From NCBI RefSeq assembly GCF_029238425.1, contig NZ_JAQWGB010000017.1, positions 1 to 64,000 on the forward strand: a stretch of DNA of 64,000 nt, in the 5' to 3' direction. Each line of letters starts with the position of its first letter. Within the stretch, counting starts at the first letter, position 1. This DNA comes from Flavicella sp. GTDB lineage: Bacteria > Bacteroidota > Bacteroidia > Flavobacteriales > Flavobacteriaceae. Both the position numbers and the translations under genes were made by a program. Positions 18,086 to 26,436 of this stretch are shown here, piece after piece. Under the pieces are notes generated by a model. It ran no database searches. It saw nothing but the letters and a program-made list of their open reading frames with translations, and had not been told where the DNA came from.

Positions 18086-18973
18086 TTAAGGAATCTTAAT
18101 TTCGTATTTTTTTCTAGATTTATTATTTAGATGGTTTTCTCTCAACCAAGGGTTGTGCAATTTTAACTCTTTATAGTTGCATTCCATTTGCTGCGCAAAG
18201 GAGGCAATATTATGGATGGCAGTATCTACAGTAACTAATTTAGTCTGTTCCAATTTGTATAAATCTTCATTGTCGAAGATAAATCCATAATGATTTGGGT
18301 GTGAAAGAATTTCTTTAATGGCGATAATTCTTGGAACATAGCGTTGCGTTTCACTACTTAATAACAAATCATAATAATCCGTTACTTTTTGTTTTTCCTG
18401 ATTTCTTGAGATCCCTCTGTTACCGGCATTGTAGGCCGCAGCAGCTAAAGTCCAAGTACCAAATTTTTCTTTTGATTGTAAAAGATAATCGCAAGCGGCT
18501 TCAGTTGCTTTTTCAATATTATAACGTTCATCTACATTATTATTGACTTCCAATCCTCTTTCTTTAGCGGTATGTGGCATCAATTGCCAGAATCCTTTTG
18601 CTCCTGCAGATGAAGTAACATTTTCAAGTCCACTTTCAATGACAGCTAAATATTTAAAGTCGTCCGGAATTCCATTTTTTGTAAGTATTGGCTCTATCAC
18701 AGGAAAGAATTTGTGTGAACGTTTTATCAATAATAAAGCATTGGATTGCCAATACGTATTTACAAGTAGTTCCTTGTCGATTCGTTCTCTTACATCAGGT
18801 TTATTTAATGGGATAGCTTCTCCAGCAAAAGTTAAGTTGTTTGGGATTTTTAAAGCTTTTATCTGGTAGGTGTCACTCGTGTTTTTAATAGGTTCTTCTG
18901 TACTGTAGATAAACAATGCAAAAGAAATACAAACGAGAGTTATGGGGATAATATATTTATTAAAGTTACGCAT
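18086..18973 (-). CDS. Membrane-bound lytic murein transglycosylase, MltD-like SLT domain
   Basis: A 295-residue exported enzyme. A hydrophobic N-terminus (about 8-24) is a signal or anchor. The SLT lysozyme-like domain (about 95-225) has catalytic Glu113 in AVIESGLENV, GAKGFWQLMPHTAKERGL, and the AAAAYNAGNRGI motif, all in the MltD style. The last 50 residues (VDTAIHNIASFAQQMECN) resemble a single weak LysM-like segment, so it is a short MltD. It cleaves the MurNAc-GlcNAc bond with formation of 1,6-anhydroMurNAc. It lies upstream of the TSUP pair on the same strand. Confidence 0.85.
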   Translation of the reverse strand: MRNFNKYIIPITLVCISFALFIYSTEEPIKNTSDTYQIKALKIPNNLTFAGEAIPLNKPDVRERIDKELLVNTYWQSNALLLIKRSHKFFPVIEPILTKNGIPDDFKYLAVIESGLENVTSSAGAKGFWQLMPHTAKERGLEVNNNVDERYNIEKATEAACDYLLQSKEKFGTWTLAAAAYNAGNRGISRNQEKQKVTDYYDLLLSSETQRYVPRIIAIKEILSHPNHYGFIFDNEDLYKLEQTKLVTVDTAIHNIASFAQQMECNYKELKLHNPWLRENHLNNKSRKKYEIKIP

Positions 18974-19042
18974 GGTGAATAAAATTTAGTAAGACTCAAA
19001 ACGGTTATTTGGAGTATATCTAAAGTTACAAATTTCGCGCCA

Positions 19043-19696
19043 TTATGCTAATTCTTGAGATAAAATTTTATTTATTTTTTTTGCTTTTAAAAGAATCATC
19101 ACATGAGATCCTTTTTTTATTCTTACACAATTAGAAATATGTTTTATTGGAAATACGACATCTTTTTCGCCATGAATATGAAGTATATTGTTCAAATGGT
19201 TCTCAGAACTCCAAAAGAGTAAAGATTTGACTGCCCAATATAAATATTTAGGATCTCTATAAGAAAGGTATGCTTTGTAAGAGGTTATGGTTTTATTCAA
19301 ACGTGTTCCTGAAAAATGTAACGTAATTTTTTCTATAAAATTTATTGGAATGAGAGGGATGAGCTTATAAAGGTGAAGTTTTTTTATAAGTTTTAATTTT
19401 TTAGGTAGCTCGCGAATATCTTTGATACTTGAGATCAAGATGATTTTTTCGCAATTTATTTTTTTTCCAATTTCTTGAGCCAAAACACCTCCAAAAGAAA
19501 CACCAATGATGATCGGATTCTCATGAGAAATCTGTTCCATGAAACGGTTTGTATAGGAGTCTAAACTTTCATGCTTAGAAGTGGGAAGTATCCATTCTAA
19601 ATAATGTAATTCAAAACTTTCTTTAGGAAAACTTAATCCTTTAAATATTTTAGAGGTTGCTGCAGTACCTGGAATAAAATAAATATGCCTTTTCAT
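19043..19696 (-). CDS. Alpha/beta hydrolase
   Basis: A 217-residue hydrolase starting at ATG 19696; a longer form from 19714 would add MAYLII, which looks unlikely since MKRHIYFIPG begins the first strand. The nucleophile elbow is GVSFGG with Ser67. An aspartate in HGEKDVVFP and a histidine in GSHVMIL complete a plausible triad. There is no signal peptide, so it is cytoplasmic. The substrate is unknown. It follows mtaB on the same strand after about 26 bases. Confidence 0.72.
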   Translation of the reverse strand: MKRHIYFIPGTAATSKIFKGLSFPKESFELHYLEWILPTSKHESLDSYTNRFMEQISHENPIIIGVSFGGVLAQEIGKKINCEKIILISSIKDIRELPKKLKLIKKLHLYKLIPLIPINFIEKITLHFSGTRLNKTITSYKAYLSYRDPKYLYWAVKSLLFWSSENHLNNILHIHGEKDVVFPIKHISNCVRIKKGSHVMILLKAKKINKILSQELA

Positions 19697-19722
19697 AATT
19701 ATAAGGTACGCCAAAAAAATGA

Positions 19723-21039
19723 TTAAAGAAAATCGAAACGTACAAGGCCGTCTTCGTCAATTTTAGTAAGCTTAATATTATGAATTGTATTTATTAAACT
19801 TGGGTTCCATGGGGTTTTGACTTTTACGTAGTTTTCTGTAAACCCATGAATATAACCTTCTTTGTTTTCACTTTCAAATAATACGGTATGTTCTGTCTGC
19901 AACTGACTTTCATAAAATGCACGTCTTTTTTTAACTGACAAACCACGCAACATTTTACTTCGTTTTTTTCTGACATTGGCAGAGACAACACCATCCATTT
20001 CAACGGCTTCTGTATTAGGCCTTTCTGAATAAGTAAAAACATGAAGGTATGATATATCCATCTCATTTAAGTAATTGTAAGTCTCAAGAAACAATTCTTC
20101 AGTTTCTCCCGGAAAACCAACAATTACGTCCACACCAATACAAGCGTTTGGCATTTTAGCTTTTATTTCAGAAACTCTATCTGTGTAAATTTGACGCAAA
20201 TAACGTCGTTTCATTAATTTTAAAAGTGTGTCACTACCACTTTGTAAAGGGATGTGGAAATGAGGGACGAAAGTTTTGCTATTAGCAACAAAATCGATGG
20301 TTTCATTTTTTAGTAAATTAGGTTCAATAGAAGAAATACGCAATCTATGAATCCCTTTTACGTCATCTAAAGCTTGTACTAGTTCGTAAAAAGTATGTTC
20401 GTGCTTTTTGTTTCCAAATTCACCTTTTCCGTAATCGCCAATATTTACTCCAGTAAGAACTATTTCTTTAATGTTTTTTTGTGAGATTTCTTCCGCGTTT
20501 TTTAACACATTTTGCAAAGTATCACTTCTAGAAATTCCTCTGGCTAACGGAATGGTACAATAAGTACATTTGTAATCACATCCATCTTGCACTTTTAAAA
20601 ATGCTCTAGTTCTATCTCCAACAGAGTAAGAACCTACATAAAAATCAGCTTCAGAGATTTCACAGGAATGAACTTCTCCCATGTCATTTTTGGAAAGGTC
20701 ATTTATATAGTCGGTAACTTTAAATTTTTCCGTTGCACCCAAAACCAAATCAACGCCATCAACATTGGCTAATTCTTCAGGTTTAAGTTGTGCATAACAT
20801 CCAACAGCAATTAAAAAAGCATCCTCATTTTTCTTTAAAGCATTTTTAACAATCGATTTAAAGCGTTTGTCAGCATTATCAGTAACCGAACATGTGTTGA
20901 TCACATAGATATCTGCTTTTTCTTCAAAGTCAACTCTTTCGAATCCTTCATCTTGAAAACTTCTAGCAATAGTTGAAGTTTCAGAGAAATTTAATTTACA
21001 TCCTAAAGTGTAAAAAGCTACTTTTTTATCTGTATTCAT
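19723..21039 (-). CDS. mtaB: tRNA t6A37 C2-methylthiotransferase (MiaB-like radical SAM)
   Basis: A 438-residue methylthiotransferase. The N-terminal domain binds a second 4Fe-4S cluster through Cys14 (TLGCKLNFSE), Cys50 (INTCSVT) and Cys81 (GCYAQ). The radical SAM cluster is Cys154, Cys158 and Cys161 in GCDYKCTYC. A TRAM RNA-binding domain lies at about 375-438. GCKLN rather than GCQMN, together with the overall length, places it with MtaB, which converts t6A to ms2t6A at position 37 of ANN-decoding tRNAs. A palindromic promoter element lies just upstream. Confidence 0.88.
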   Translation of the reverse strand: MNTDKKVAFYTLGCKLNFSETSTIARSFQDEGFERVDFEEKADIYVINTCSVTDNADKRFKSIVKNALKKNEDAFLIAVGCYAQLKPEELANVDGVDLVLGATEKFKVTDYINDLSKNDMGEVHSCEISEADFYVGSYSVGDRTRAFLKVQDGCDYKCTYCTIPLARGISRSDTLQNVLKNAEEISQKNIKEIVLTGVNIGDYGKGEFGNKKHEHTFYELVQALDDVKGIHRLRISSIEPNLLKNETIDFVANSKTFVPHFHIPLQSGSDTLLKLMKRRYLRQIYTDRVSEIKAKMPNACIGVDVIVGFPGETEELFLETYNYLNEMDISYLHVFTYSERPNTEAVEMDGVVSANVRKKRSKMLRGLSVKKRRAFYESQLQTEHTVLFESENKEGYIHGFTENYVKVKTPWNPSLINTIHNIKLTKIDEDGLVRFDFL

Positions 21040-21044
21040 TCTTG

Positions 21045-21067
21045 TACTTTTGTCGAGTACAAAAGTA
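21045..21067. promoter_or_regulatory. Palindromic promoter: mirrored TACTTTTG elements upstream of mtaB
   Basis: TACTTTTGT at 21045-21053 and its exact reverse complement at 21059-21067 flank a 5-base centre. Each arm holds an exact TAnnTTTG box. The minus-strand box (21067-21060) would start mtaB transcription about 14 nt before the ATG. The plus-strand box points to the oligopeptide-binding gene at 21171. It could be a bidirectional promoter or an operator over the mtaB promoter. Confidence 0.55.
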
Positions 21068-21170
21068 AGTCTTTAAACTCAATTTTTTTATACGTTTTTG
21101 ACTGAATTATTAGCATCAAATTAGTTAACTTTTATATTCAGGATGAATGCCCGAATTATTAAAATAATGT

Positions 21171-22805
21171 ATGGATAATCAACGTTTAGACAATTGTAAA
21201 CTTAAAGTTTTATTGGGGTTTCTTATAGTGGGAATATTATTTTCCTGCTCCAAAGGAAATCAATCAGAGAAGACAGATAGAGTGTTCCGTTATAACGAAG
21301 CGGCAAATATTACCACGTTAGATCCAGCTTTTGCGAAAGATTTAAGAACTATTTGGGCAACAAATCAACTCTTCAATAGCTTGGTTCAGTTGAATGATCA
21401 ATTGGAAGTGGAGCCTGATATAGCAAAATCTTGGGAGATATCCAATGAAGGAAAGAATTATGAGTTTACTTTACGTTCCGATGTATTTTTTCATAAGCAT
21501 ATGTTGTTTGGAAAAGATTCTACAAGAAGAGTAACCGCGAAAGATTTTGAATACAGTTTTAAGAGACTCCTAGATCCGAAAGTTGCATCACCTGGTAAAT
21601 GGGTGTTAGAGCATGTGTCTCAATTTGAAGCAGTCAATGATTCTATTTTTAGGATTGAATTAAAACAAGCTTTTCCACCTTTTATTAGTTTGTTAAGTAT
21701 GCGCTATTGTTCTGTGGTACCAAAAGAAGCGATTGCTTGTTTTAAAGATAAATTTAGATCCAATCCTATTGGTACAGGCCCCTTTCATTTTAAACTATGG
21801 GTAGAAAATACTAAGTTGGTCTTTAGAAAAAACGACCTCTATTACGAAAGAGATTCTCTTGGAAAACGATTGCCTTATATGGAAGCTGTAGCAGTAACTT
21901 TTTTGCCGGATAAACAAAGTGAGTTTTTACAATTTGTGCAAGGGAATCTGGACTTTTTAAATAGTATAGATGCCTCTTATAAGGATGAACTTTTAACAAC
22001 CAAAGGAACTTTAACAGAAACTTATAAGAGGAAAATAAATATGGTAAAGGGGCCTTATTTGAATACAGAATATTTAGGGATTTATCTGGATGCTAAAGAA
22101 AACGAAGTGCAGTCGCTAAAGATTAGAAAAGCATTGAACTACGGTTTTGATAGAAAAAAAATGATTCTGTATTTAAGAAATGGTATTGGAACACCTGCTG
22201 TAAATGGTTTTATTCCAAAAGGGTTGCCTTCTTTTAATCATATGAAAGGTTATGATTATCAACCGGAAAAAGCCAAAAATTTAGTTCAGTCTTATATTGA
22301 AGAAACAGGTAATACGGAACCATCTGTGACTATTAGTACTAATAGTCAGTATTTAGATTTGTGTGAATATATCCAGAGAGAAGTGGAAAAAACAGGATTG
22401 AATGTAGAGATTGATGTGATGCCTCCTTCTACTTTACGTCAAACAAAAGTAAATGGTCAATTGAGTATTTTTAGAGGAAGTTGGGTAGCAGATTATCCTG
22501 ATGCGGAAAATTATTTATTTATTTTTCACACCAAAAAGTTTTCACCAAACGGACCAAATTACACGCATTATAGTAATAAAAACTATGACTTGTTATTTGA
22601 AGAATCTATTCGAACTGTTGATAAAAAGAAAAGAGAAGGTCTGTATCAAAAAATGGATAGTCTGTTGATGGAATCAGCACCTTTGGTTCCTTTGTATTAT
22701 GATGAGGTTGTACGATTTACTCAAAATAATGTTGAAGGCTTAGGAATAAATCCAATCAATCACCTGATTTTAAAACATGTAAAAAAAAATAAAAAAATAA
22801 GATAG
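21171..22805 (+). CDS. Peptide/nickel-type ABC transporter substrate-binding lipoprotein
   Basis: A 544-residue SBP family 5 protein. The lipobox GILFSC places the lipid-modified cysteine at residue 26. EAANITTLDPAFAKD begins the mature fold. KSWEISNEGKNYEFTLRSDV, PIGTGPFHFKLW and RKALNYGFDRKKM are the usual family segments, and GSWVADYPDAENYLFIF lines the ligand pocket. Family members deliver oligopeptides or similar ligands to an inner-membrane permease. No permease or ATPase genes are adjacent, so it is an orphan component. Ligand unknown. Confidence 0.88.
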   Translation: MDNQRLDNCKLKVLLGFLIVGILFSCSKGNQSEKTDRVFRYNEAANITTLDPAFAKDLRTIWATNQLFNSLVQLNDQLEVEPDIAKSWEISNEGKNYEFTLRSDVFFHKHMLFGKDSTRRVTAKDFEYSFKRLLDPKVASPGKWVLEHVSQFEAVNDSIFRIELKQAFPPFISLLSMRYCSVVPKEAIACFKDKFRSNPIGTGPFHFKLWVENTKLVFRKNDLYYERDSLGKRLPYMEAVAVTFLPDKQSEFLQFVQGNLDFLNSIDASYKDELLTTKGTLTETYKRKINMVKGPYLNTEYLGIYLDAKENEVQSLKIRKALNYGFDRKKMILYLRNGIGTPAVNGFIPKGLPSFNHMKGYDYQPEKAKNLVQSYIEETGNTEPSVTISTNSQYLDLCEYIQREVEKTGLNVEIDVMPPSTLRQTKVNGQLSIFRGSWVADYPDAENYLFIFHTKKFSPNGPNYTHYSNKNYDLLFEESIRTVDKKKREGLYQKMDSLLMESAPLVPLYYDEVVRFTQNNVEGLGINPINHLILKHVKKNKKIR

Positions 22806-22846
22806 TGAAAGGGTAGGGTATTTAGGCTTTTGAGTGTTTTAATAAT

Positions 22847-23055
22847 ACCTACTACAACGGTTTTGGCTATGAAATGTGTGGGATTAGAAAAGTACTAGAT
22901 TTTCGACCTAGCACAAAACATAGCTTTTTTTTGAGTTATAAATTTAGTCTTTTTTTATAAACGAAAGAAAAAAAGGTTTGTGACTTAATAGATAAATCAT
23001 AAACCTTTGAATTAGGACAGATGCCCACATTTTTTATAGCCGTTGTTGCCTAACG
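22847..23055. repeat. Inverted-repeat element of about 209 bp beside higBA (candidate non-autonomous mobile unit)
   Basis: The left arm (22847-22882) contains ACAACGG, CTATGAAATGTGTGGG. The right arm (23024-23050), read in reverse complement, contains ACAACGG, CTATAAAAAATGTGGG. Between the arms are at least two further stem-loops: around 22892-22913 (GTACTAG/CTAGCAC) and 22973-23007 (AAAGGTTT/AAACCTTT). There is no ORF of note inside. The unit fills the space between the lipoprotein gene and the higA stop, only 4 bases from higA. The gap is otherwise empty. Structure and position suggest a small mobile or cassette-end element, but the family is unproven. Confidence 0.55.
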
Positions 23056-23059
23056 TTTT

Positions 23060-23416
23060 TTAGTAATCTTGAACTAAGACATCCGTTGGAATATGAAGAT
23101 TAGTATTTAATTTTCTAATCATTTCTAATGTCAATTTTCTTTTTTTATTCAAAATCTCACTTACTCTACTTTTAAATCCAACAACTTCGGCTAAATCTTT
23201 TTGTTTCATTCCCATTTGCTCCATTCTGAATTTAATAGCTTCAATCGGATCTGGCAATCCGATAGGAGAAGTTTCGTTTTCATATTTATCAATTAAAATA
23301 GATAATATTTCTAACTCATCTCCTTCTTTAGTTCCTTTTTTTGAATCAAAAATTGCTTCAAGTCTCACAAGTGCTTTTTGATAATCATTTTCGTTTCTAA
23401 TTGGTGATATATTCAT
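23060..23416 (-). CDS. higA: HigA-type antitoxin, HTH-XRE
   Basis: A 118-residue antitoxin from ATG 23416; a longer reading frame into higB is not needed. The N-terminal part (SPIRNENDYQKALVRLEAIF) and the PDPIEAIKFRMEQMGMKQKD segment are HigA signatures. The XRE helix-turn-helix is at about 70-110 (QKDLAEVVGFKSRVSEILN). It binds and neutralises HigB and usually represses its own operon. Only one base separates the higB stop from its start, so translation is coupled. A palindrome ahead of higB is the natural operator. Confidence 0.9.
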   Translation of the reverse strand: MNISPIRNENDYQKALVRLEAIFDSKKGTKEGDELEILSILIDKYENETSPIGLPDPIEAIKFRMEQMGMKQKDLAEVVGFKSRVSEILNKKRKLTLEMIRKLNTNLHIPTDVLVQDY

Positions 23417-23417
23417 T

Positions 23418-23711
23418 TTAAATTTCGTTTGCGTTAATTTTATCATACTCTGCATGAGTTCCAATAAATCTTATCCAAGAGATTTGATACTCAAAATTAA
23501 ATTTAACAATCAGTCTATAATTATTCCCTTTAATGTTAAAAACAATCCTATTTTCTTTTAAAATACTCGCATTAGGATATTCAGTTTTTAAATCATTAAT
23601 ATTATTCCATTGAGCTTTTTCAGTCTCCCGATACCAAGATTTTAATTGTTGTTCACTATCAGCATGTTTTAGCCAAAAATCTCTTAGTACTCGTTTTGAT
23701 ATTATTCTCAC
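23418..23711 (-). CDS. higB: HigB-type toxin (RelE superfamily mRNA interferase)
   Basis: A 97-residue toxin starting at GTG (23711-23709). MRIISKRVLRDFWLKH, LKSWYRETEKAQW, IVFNIKGNNYRLIVKF and RFIGTHAEYDKINA match the HigB family closely along its whole length. Such toxins cut translated mRNA at the ribosome. Toxin-first gene order is typical of higBA. A -7 box 17 bases upstream of the start predicts a very short leader. The intact frame suggests an active module. Confidence 0.9.
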   Translation of the reverse strand: MRIISKRVLRDFWLKHADSEQQLKSWYRETEKAQWNNINDLKTEYPNASILKENRIVFNIKGNNYRLIVKFNFEYQISWIRFIGTHAEYDKINANEI

Positions 23712-23727
23712 TTTATTATTGTTTATG

Positions 23728-23735
23728 CAAAGATA
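23728..23735 (-). promoter_or_regulatory. higBA promoter -7 element
   Basis: On the minus strand this reads TATCTTTG, an exact TAnnTTTG match, 16 bases from the higB GTG. Confidence 0.6.
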
Positions 23736-23745
23736 TGAAAATAAG

Positions 23746-23760
23746 TTACCAATTTGGTAA
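23746..23760. promoter_or_regulatory. Palindromic candidate HigA operator
   Basis: TTACCAATTTGGTAA is a perfect inverted repeat with 7-bp arms and a one-base centre. It lies 10 bases upstream of the higBA -7 box, covering part of the region where the -33 contact would be, as expected for autorepression by HigA. Confidence 0.6.
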
Positions 23761-23815
23761 TTTTCTATAGTTTTTAATGTTTGGCAACATTTTATAACCC
23801 TATAAATTACTACTT

Positions 23816-26023
23816 ATGAGTTTTATTAAGAAAAATATTCTAATTATATTATTGCTATTCGTCGGAGTGTTACAGTCTCAGACCTACATATCTGAAGACT
23901 TTGATACAGATTTAGGCTCTTTTACTACAATGGATGAAGGTTCTGCAACAGGTGATACTTGGAGTTCTGGAAATGTTGAGTCTCAGAATTTAAATGGCAC
24001 CAATGCTGCATTTGTCTCTAATAACTATGTTGAGGAAGAGATTATTATAGAAGGTCCTTTTAGAAGTGTAGCAGCAAAAGTGGCTGCAGAAACTTTTAAA
24101 GAAACGTTGTTAAGTCCTGTTTTTGACGCTAGTGCCGCAACTAAATTGATCTTACAATTTGATGAGGCTTTTAATAGTAGCGACAACAGTAATATAGCTA
24201 TTGTACAAGTCTTTGACGGAACTCAATGGGTTACCGTGCATACTCACTCTGGGAGTGCTTCATTTTCAAATCCTGATTTAGTCGAATTGGATATTTCTAG
24301 CTACAAAAACCCATCAATGCAAGTTCAATTTGTTTTTGATGATTTAGGAGTAGAGGGGAATTATTGGATGATAGATGAATTGTCTGTTACAAATACAAGT
24401 TGTTCAGATCCTAGTAATATAATAGTCTCTGAAATTGAAGATACTTCTGCTACCGTTAATTTTACAGCTGGTTATAGTGAAACCGCATGGGAAATTATTA
24501 TTCAAGAATCGAGTCTTGATGAGCCTGTGATTGCTGGAGAATCTTTATCTCAAAATAGTTATTCAGCTGCAGGGCTGTTAGAAAACACGAGCTATAAAGC
24601 TTACGTGAGAGCAAGTTGTGGCAATAGTGATTATTCTAATTGGGTGGTATCCTCTAAATTTACAACTTCCTATACCTGTCCGAAACCTGATAATATAAAA
24701 AGTTCAAATAGTACACCGACAACCATAGAAATTTCTTGGACGGTAAATGGAGATGAGACAGAATGGGAAATAGAGTATGGACCTCAAGGATTTATAAATG
24801 ATACAGGTGTAGGAACAATTGTTACGGGAATAACAACTAATCCTTATACAGTAACAGGATTGGATTTTGATACAAATTATGATTTTTACGTAAGAGCAGT
24901 TTGTGGGGAGTCTAGTAAAAGTTTATGGGAAGGAGTAACTGAAAGAGAAACTTTAAAGGAATGTGAAGAACCAACTAATTTTAAAGCAACCTCATGGAGC
25001 ACAAGTTCCGTAGATTTAGAATGGTCCCAAGGATATCAAGAGTTGAGTTGGGAATTAGAATATGGTGAAAAGGGGTTTACTCAAGGAAATGGTACTTTTG
25101 TAGAAGTGACTCAGACCACGCATCAAATTACGGGGTTAAGTATAGGAACAAGTTATGACGTTTATGTTCGATCTCAATGTTCTGAGAGTTCAGAAAGTAT
25201 TTGGGTACAGTTGACTTCCTTTTCAACCTTATGTGCCACCGTAAGTGAAATGATACTTGAGGATTTCGAATCATACAACTCAAAATTTATTTTAGAAGAT
25301 GAAGATTGTTTGCTGCAACAGGCAGAAACAACAGCAGTTTGGTATATTGCTTCGGGGTCAACAAGTTCAAATGGCACTGGGCCTGAATCTGGCTCTGGCG
25401 GAGATGGTTATTATGCATTTTTAGAGGCAAATAATAATACAGGGACAGATCATGGATCAACTGCAGATTTGCATTTGAATTTTCCTATTGATTTAAGTGT
25501 CTTTACAACACCAAAAATTGATTTTGATTATCATATGGTGGGGAGTGAAATGGGAACATTACAACTTTATATGATTGATGAAAGTGGTACTTCAATTTTA
25601 TTGAAAGAATTTGTGGACGAACAACAGGATGATACTTCAGATGATTTTTTAACTACAAGTGTAGATTTAGATGCTTACGGTAATCAAACGGTGCGATTTT
25701 TCTTTAGAGCGGTTCGTGGGGCTACTTATGCTGGAGATATGGCTATAGATAATATAAAAGTTTATGATGATACGGCTTTATCCACGGCTGAAGTTTTCAA
25801 GGACGAACTCAAAGTTACTGTCTATCCAAACCCAACGACTGCTCAATTGTTTATTGAAATGGATTCAATAGATATATCTTATCAAATATTGGATATGTCG
25901 GGAATCGCAGTAAAGCAAGGTGTTTTGTCTTCAAGGACTAGTCAATTAAATTTAGAATCTTTAGTGTCTGGTATCTACATTTTAAAAATAGATGAGAAAG
26001 TAATTCGCGTTATCAAAGAATAA
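23816..26023 (+). CDS. Secreted fibronectin type III protein with T9SS sorting domain
   Basis: A 735-residue surface protein. A signal peptide (about 1-21) is followed by a MAM/choice-of-anchor-J-like jelly roll (22-190; EDFDTDLGSF, YWMIDELSV). Three fibronectin type III repeats come next, at about 195-285, 288-380 and 382-470, each starting with Cys-x-x-Pro and ending YVRA-x-CG or similar. A second jelly roll (473-650) and a type A T9SS domain (VYPNPTTAQL, SGIYILKI) complete the chain. No catalytic domain is evident, so adhesion or substrate binding is the most likely role. A bidirectional terminator follows. Confidence 0.85.
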   Translation: MSFIKKNILIILLLFVGVLQSQTYISEDFDTDLGSFTTMDEGSATGDTWSSGNVESQNLNGTNAAFVSNNYVEEEIIIEGPFRSVAAKVAAETFKETLLSPVFDASAATKLILQFDEAFNSSDNSNIAIVQVFDGTQWVTVHTHSGSASFSNPDLVELDISSYKNPSMQVQFVFDDLGVEGNYWMIDELSVTNTSCSDPSNIIVSEIEDTSATVNFTAGYSETAWEIIIQESSLDEPVIAGESLSQNSYSAAGLLENTSYKAYVRASCGNSDYSNWVVSSKFTTSYTCPKPDNIKSSNSTPTTIEISWTVNGDETEWEIEYGPQGFINDTGVGTIVTGITTNPYTVTGLDFDTNYDFYVRAVCGESSKSLWEGVTERETLKECEEPTNFKATSWSTSSVDLEWSQGYQELSWELEYGEKGFTQGNGTFVEVTQTTHQITGLSIGTSYDVYVRSQCSESSESIWVQLTSFSTLCATVSEMILEDFESYNSKFILEDEDCLLQQAETTAVWYIASGSTSSNGTGPESGSGGDGYYAFLEANNNTGTDHGSTADLHLNFPIDLSVFTTPKIDFDYHMVGSEMGTLQLYMIDESGTSILLKEFVDEQQDDTSDDFLTTSVDLDAYGNQTVRFFFRAVRGATYAGDMAIDNIKVYDDTALSTAEVFKDELKVTVYPNPTTAQLFIEMDSIDISYQILDMSGIAVKQGVLSSRTSQLNLESLVSGIYILKIDEKVIRVIKE

Positions 26024-26044
26024 TTATAAAGATTTACTACAATA

Positions 26045-26083
26045 AAAAAGCCTATCAAAATAAATTGATAGGCTTTTTAATTT
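26045..26083. terminator. Bidirectional terminator between the FnIII gene and the cold-shock gene
   Basis: A perfect 14-bp stem (26045-26058 with 26065-26078) with a 6-nt loop. A-runs and T-runs on both sides serve both convergent transcripts. Confidence 0.85.
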
Positions 26084-26097
26084 TTTAAAATATGTGT

Positions 26098-26289
26098 TTA
26101 GATAACTTTTACGTTAACTGCATTCATACCTTTTCTACCTTCTTGTAATTCAAATTCTACTTCGTCACCCTCACGGATTTCATCGATTAAACCTGTTACG
26201 TGAACGAAATGTTCATTACTTGATCCTTCCTCCGTAATGAATCCAAAACCTTTAGTTTCATTGAAGAACTTTACTGTACCTTTACTCAT
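26098..26289 (-). CDS. Cold-shock domain protein
   Basis: A 63-residue single cold-shock domain. RNP1 is KGFGFI (13-18) and RNP2 is HFVHV (27-31); the GTVKFFNETKGFGFI start is typical. It binds single-stranded RNA or DNA and resolves RNA secondary structure. It lies 147 bases downstream of an RhlE-type RNA helicase on the same strand, an arrangement that fits joint use in RNA unfolding at low temperature. That gap includes a weak hairpin (AGCAT/ATGCT) but no clear TAnnTTTG box. Confidence 0.93.
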   Translation of the reverse strand: MSKGTVKFFNETKGFGFITEEGSSNEHFVHVTGLIDEIREGDEVEFELQEGRKGMNAVNVKVI

Positions 26290-26436
26290 TTTTGTAAATT
26301 AATTATAATTAGTTGTAACCAAATTTAGCATTATATTGTTAAAAATGCTAATGATTATTTTATTTTTTAAACAAATGGTAAAAGAATAACGAAATCTTTA
26401 CATTTGAATTAAATGAAAAGTAGATTTTCGACAGTC

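Noticed and set aside
22847-23055. Integron attC site at the higBA flank
   Set aside because: The arms do not fit the RYYYAAC/GTTRRRY consensus and no integrase is in the window, so I report only an inverted-repeat element.
26320-26352. Hairpin AGCAT/ATGCT between the helicase and the cold-shock gene as a terminator
   Set aside because: The stem is only five to six base pairs and AT-rich with a long loop, too weak to call.
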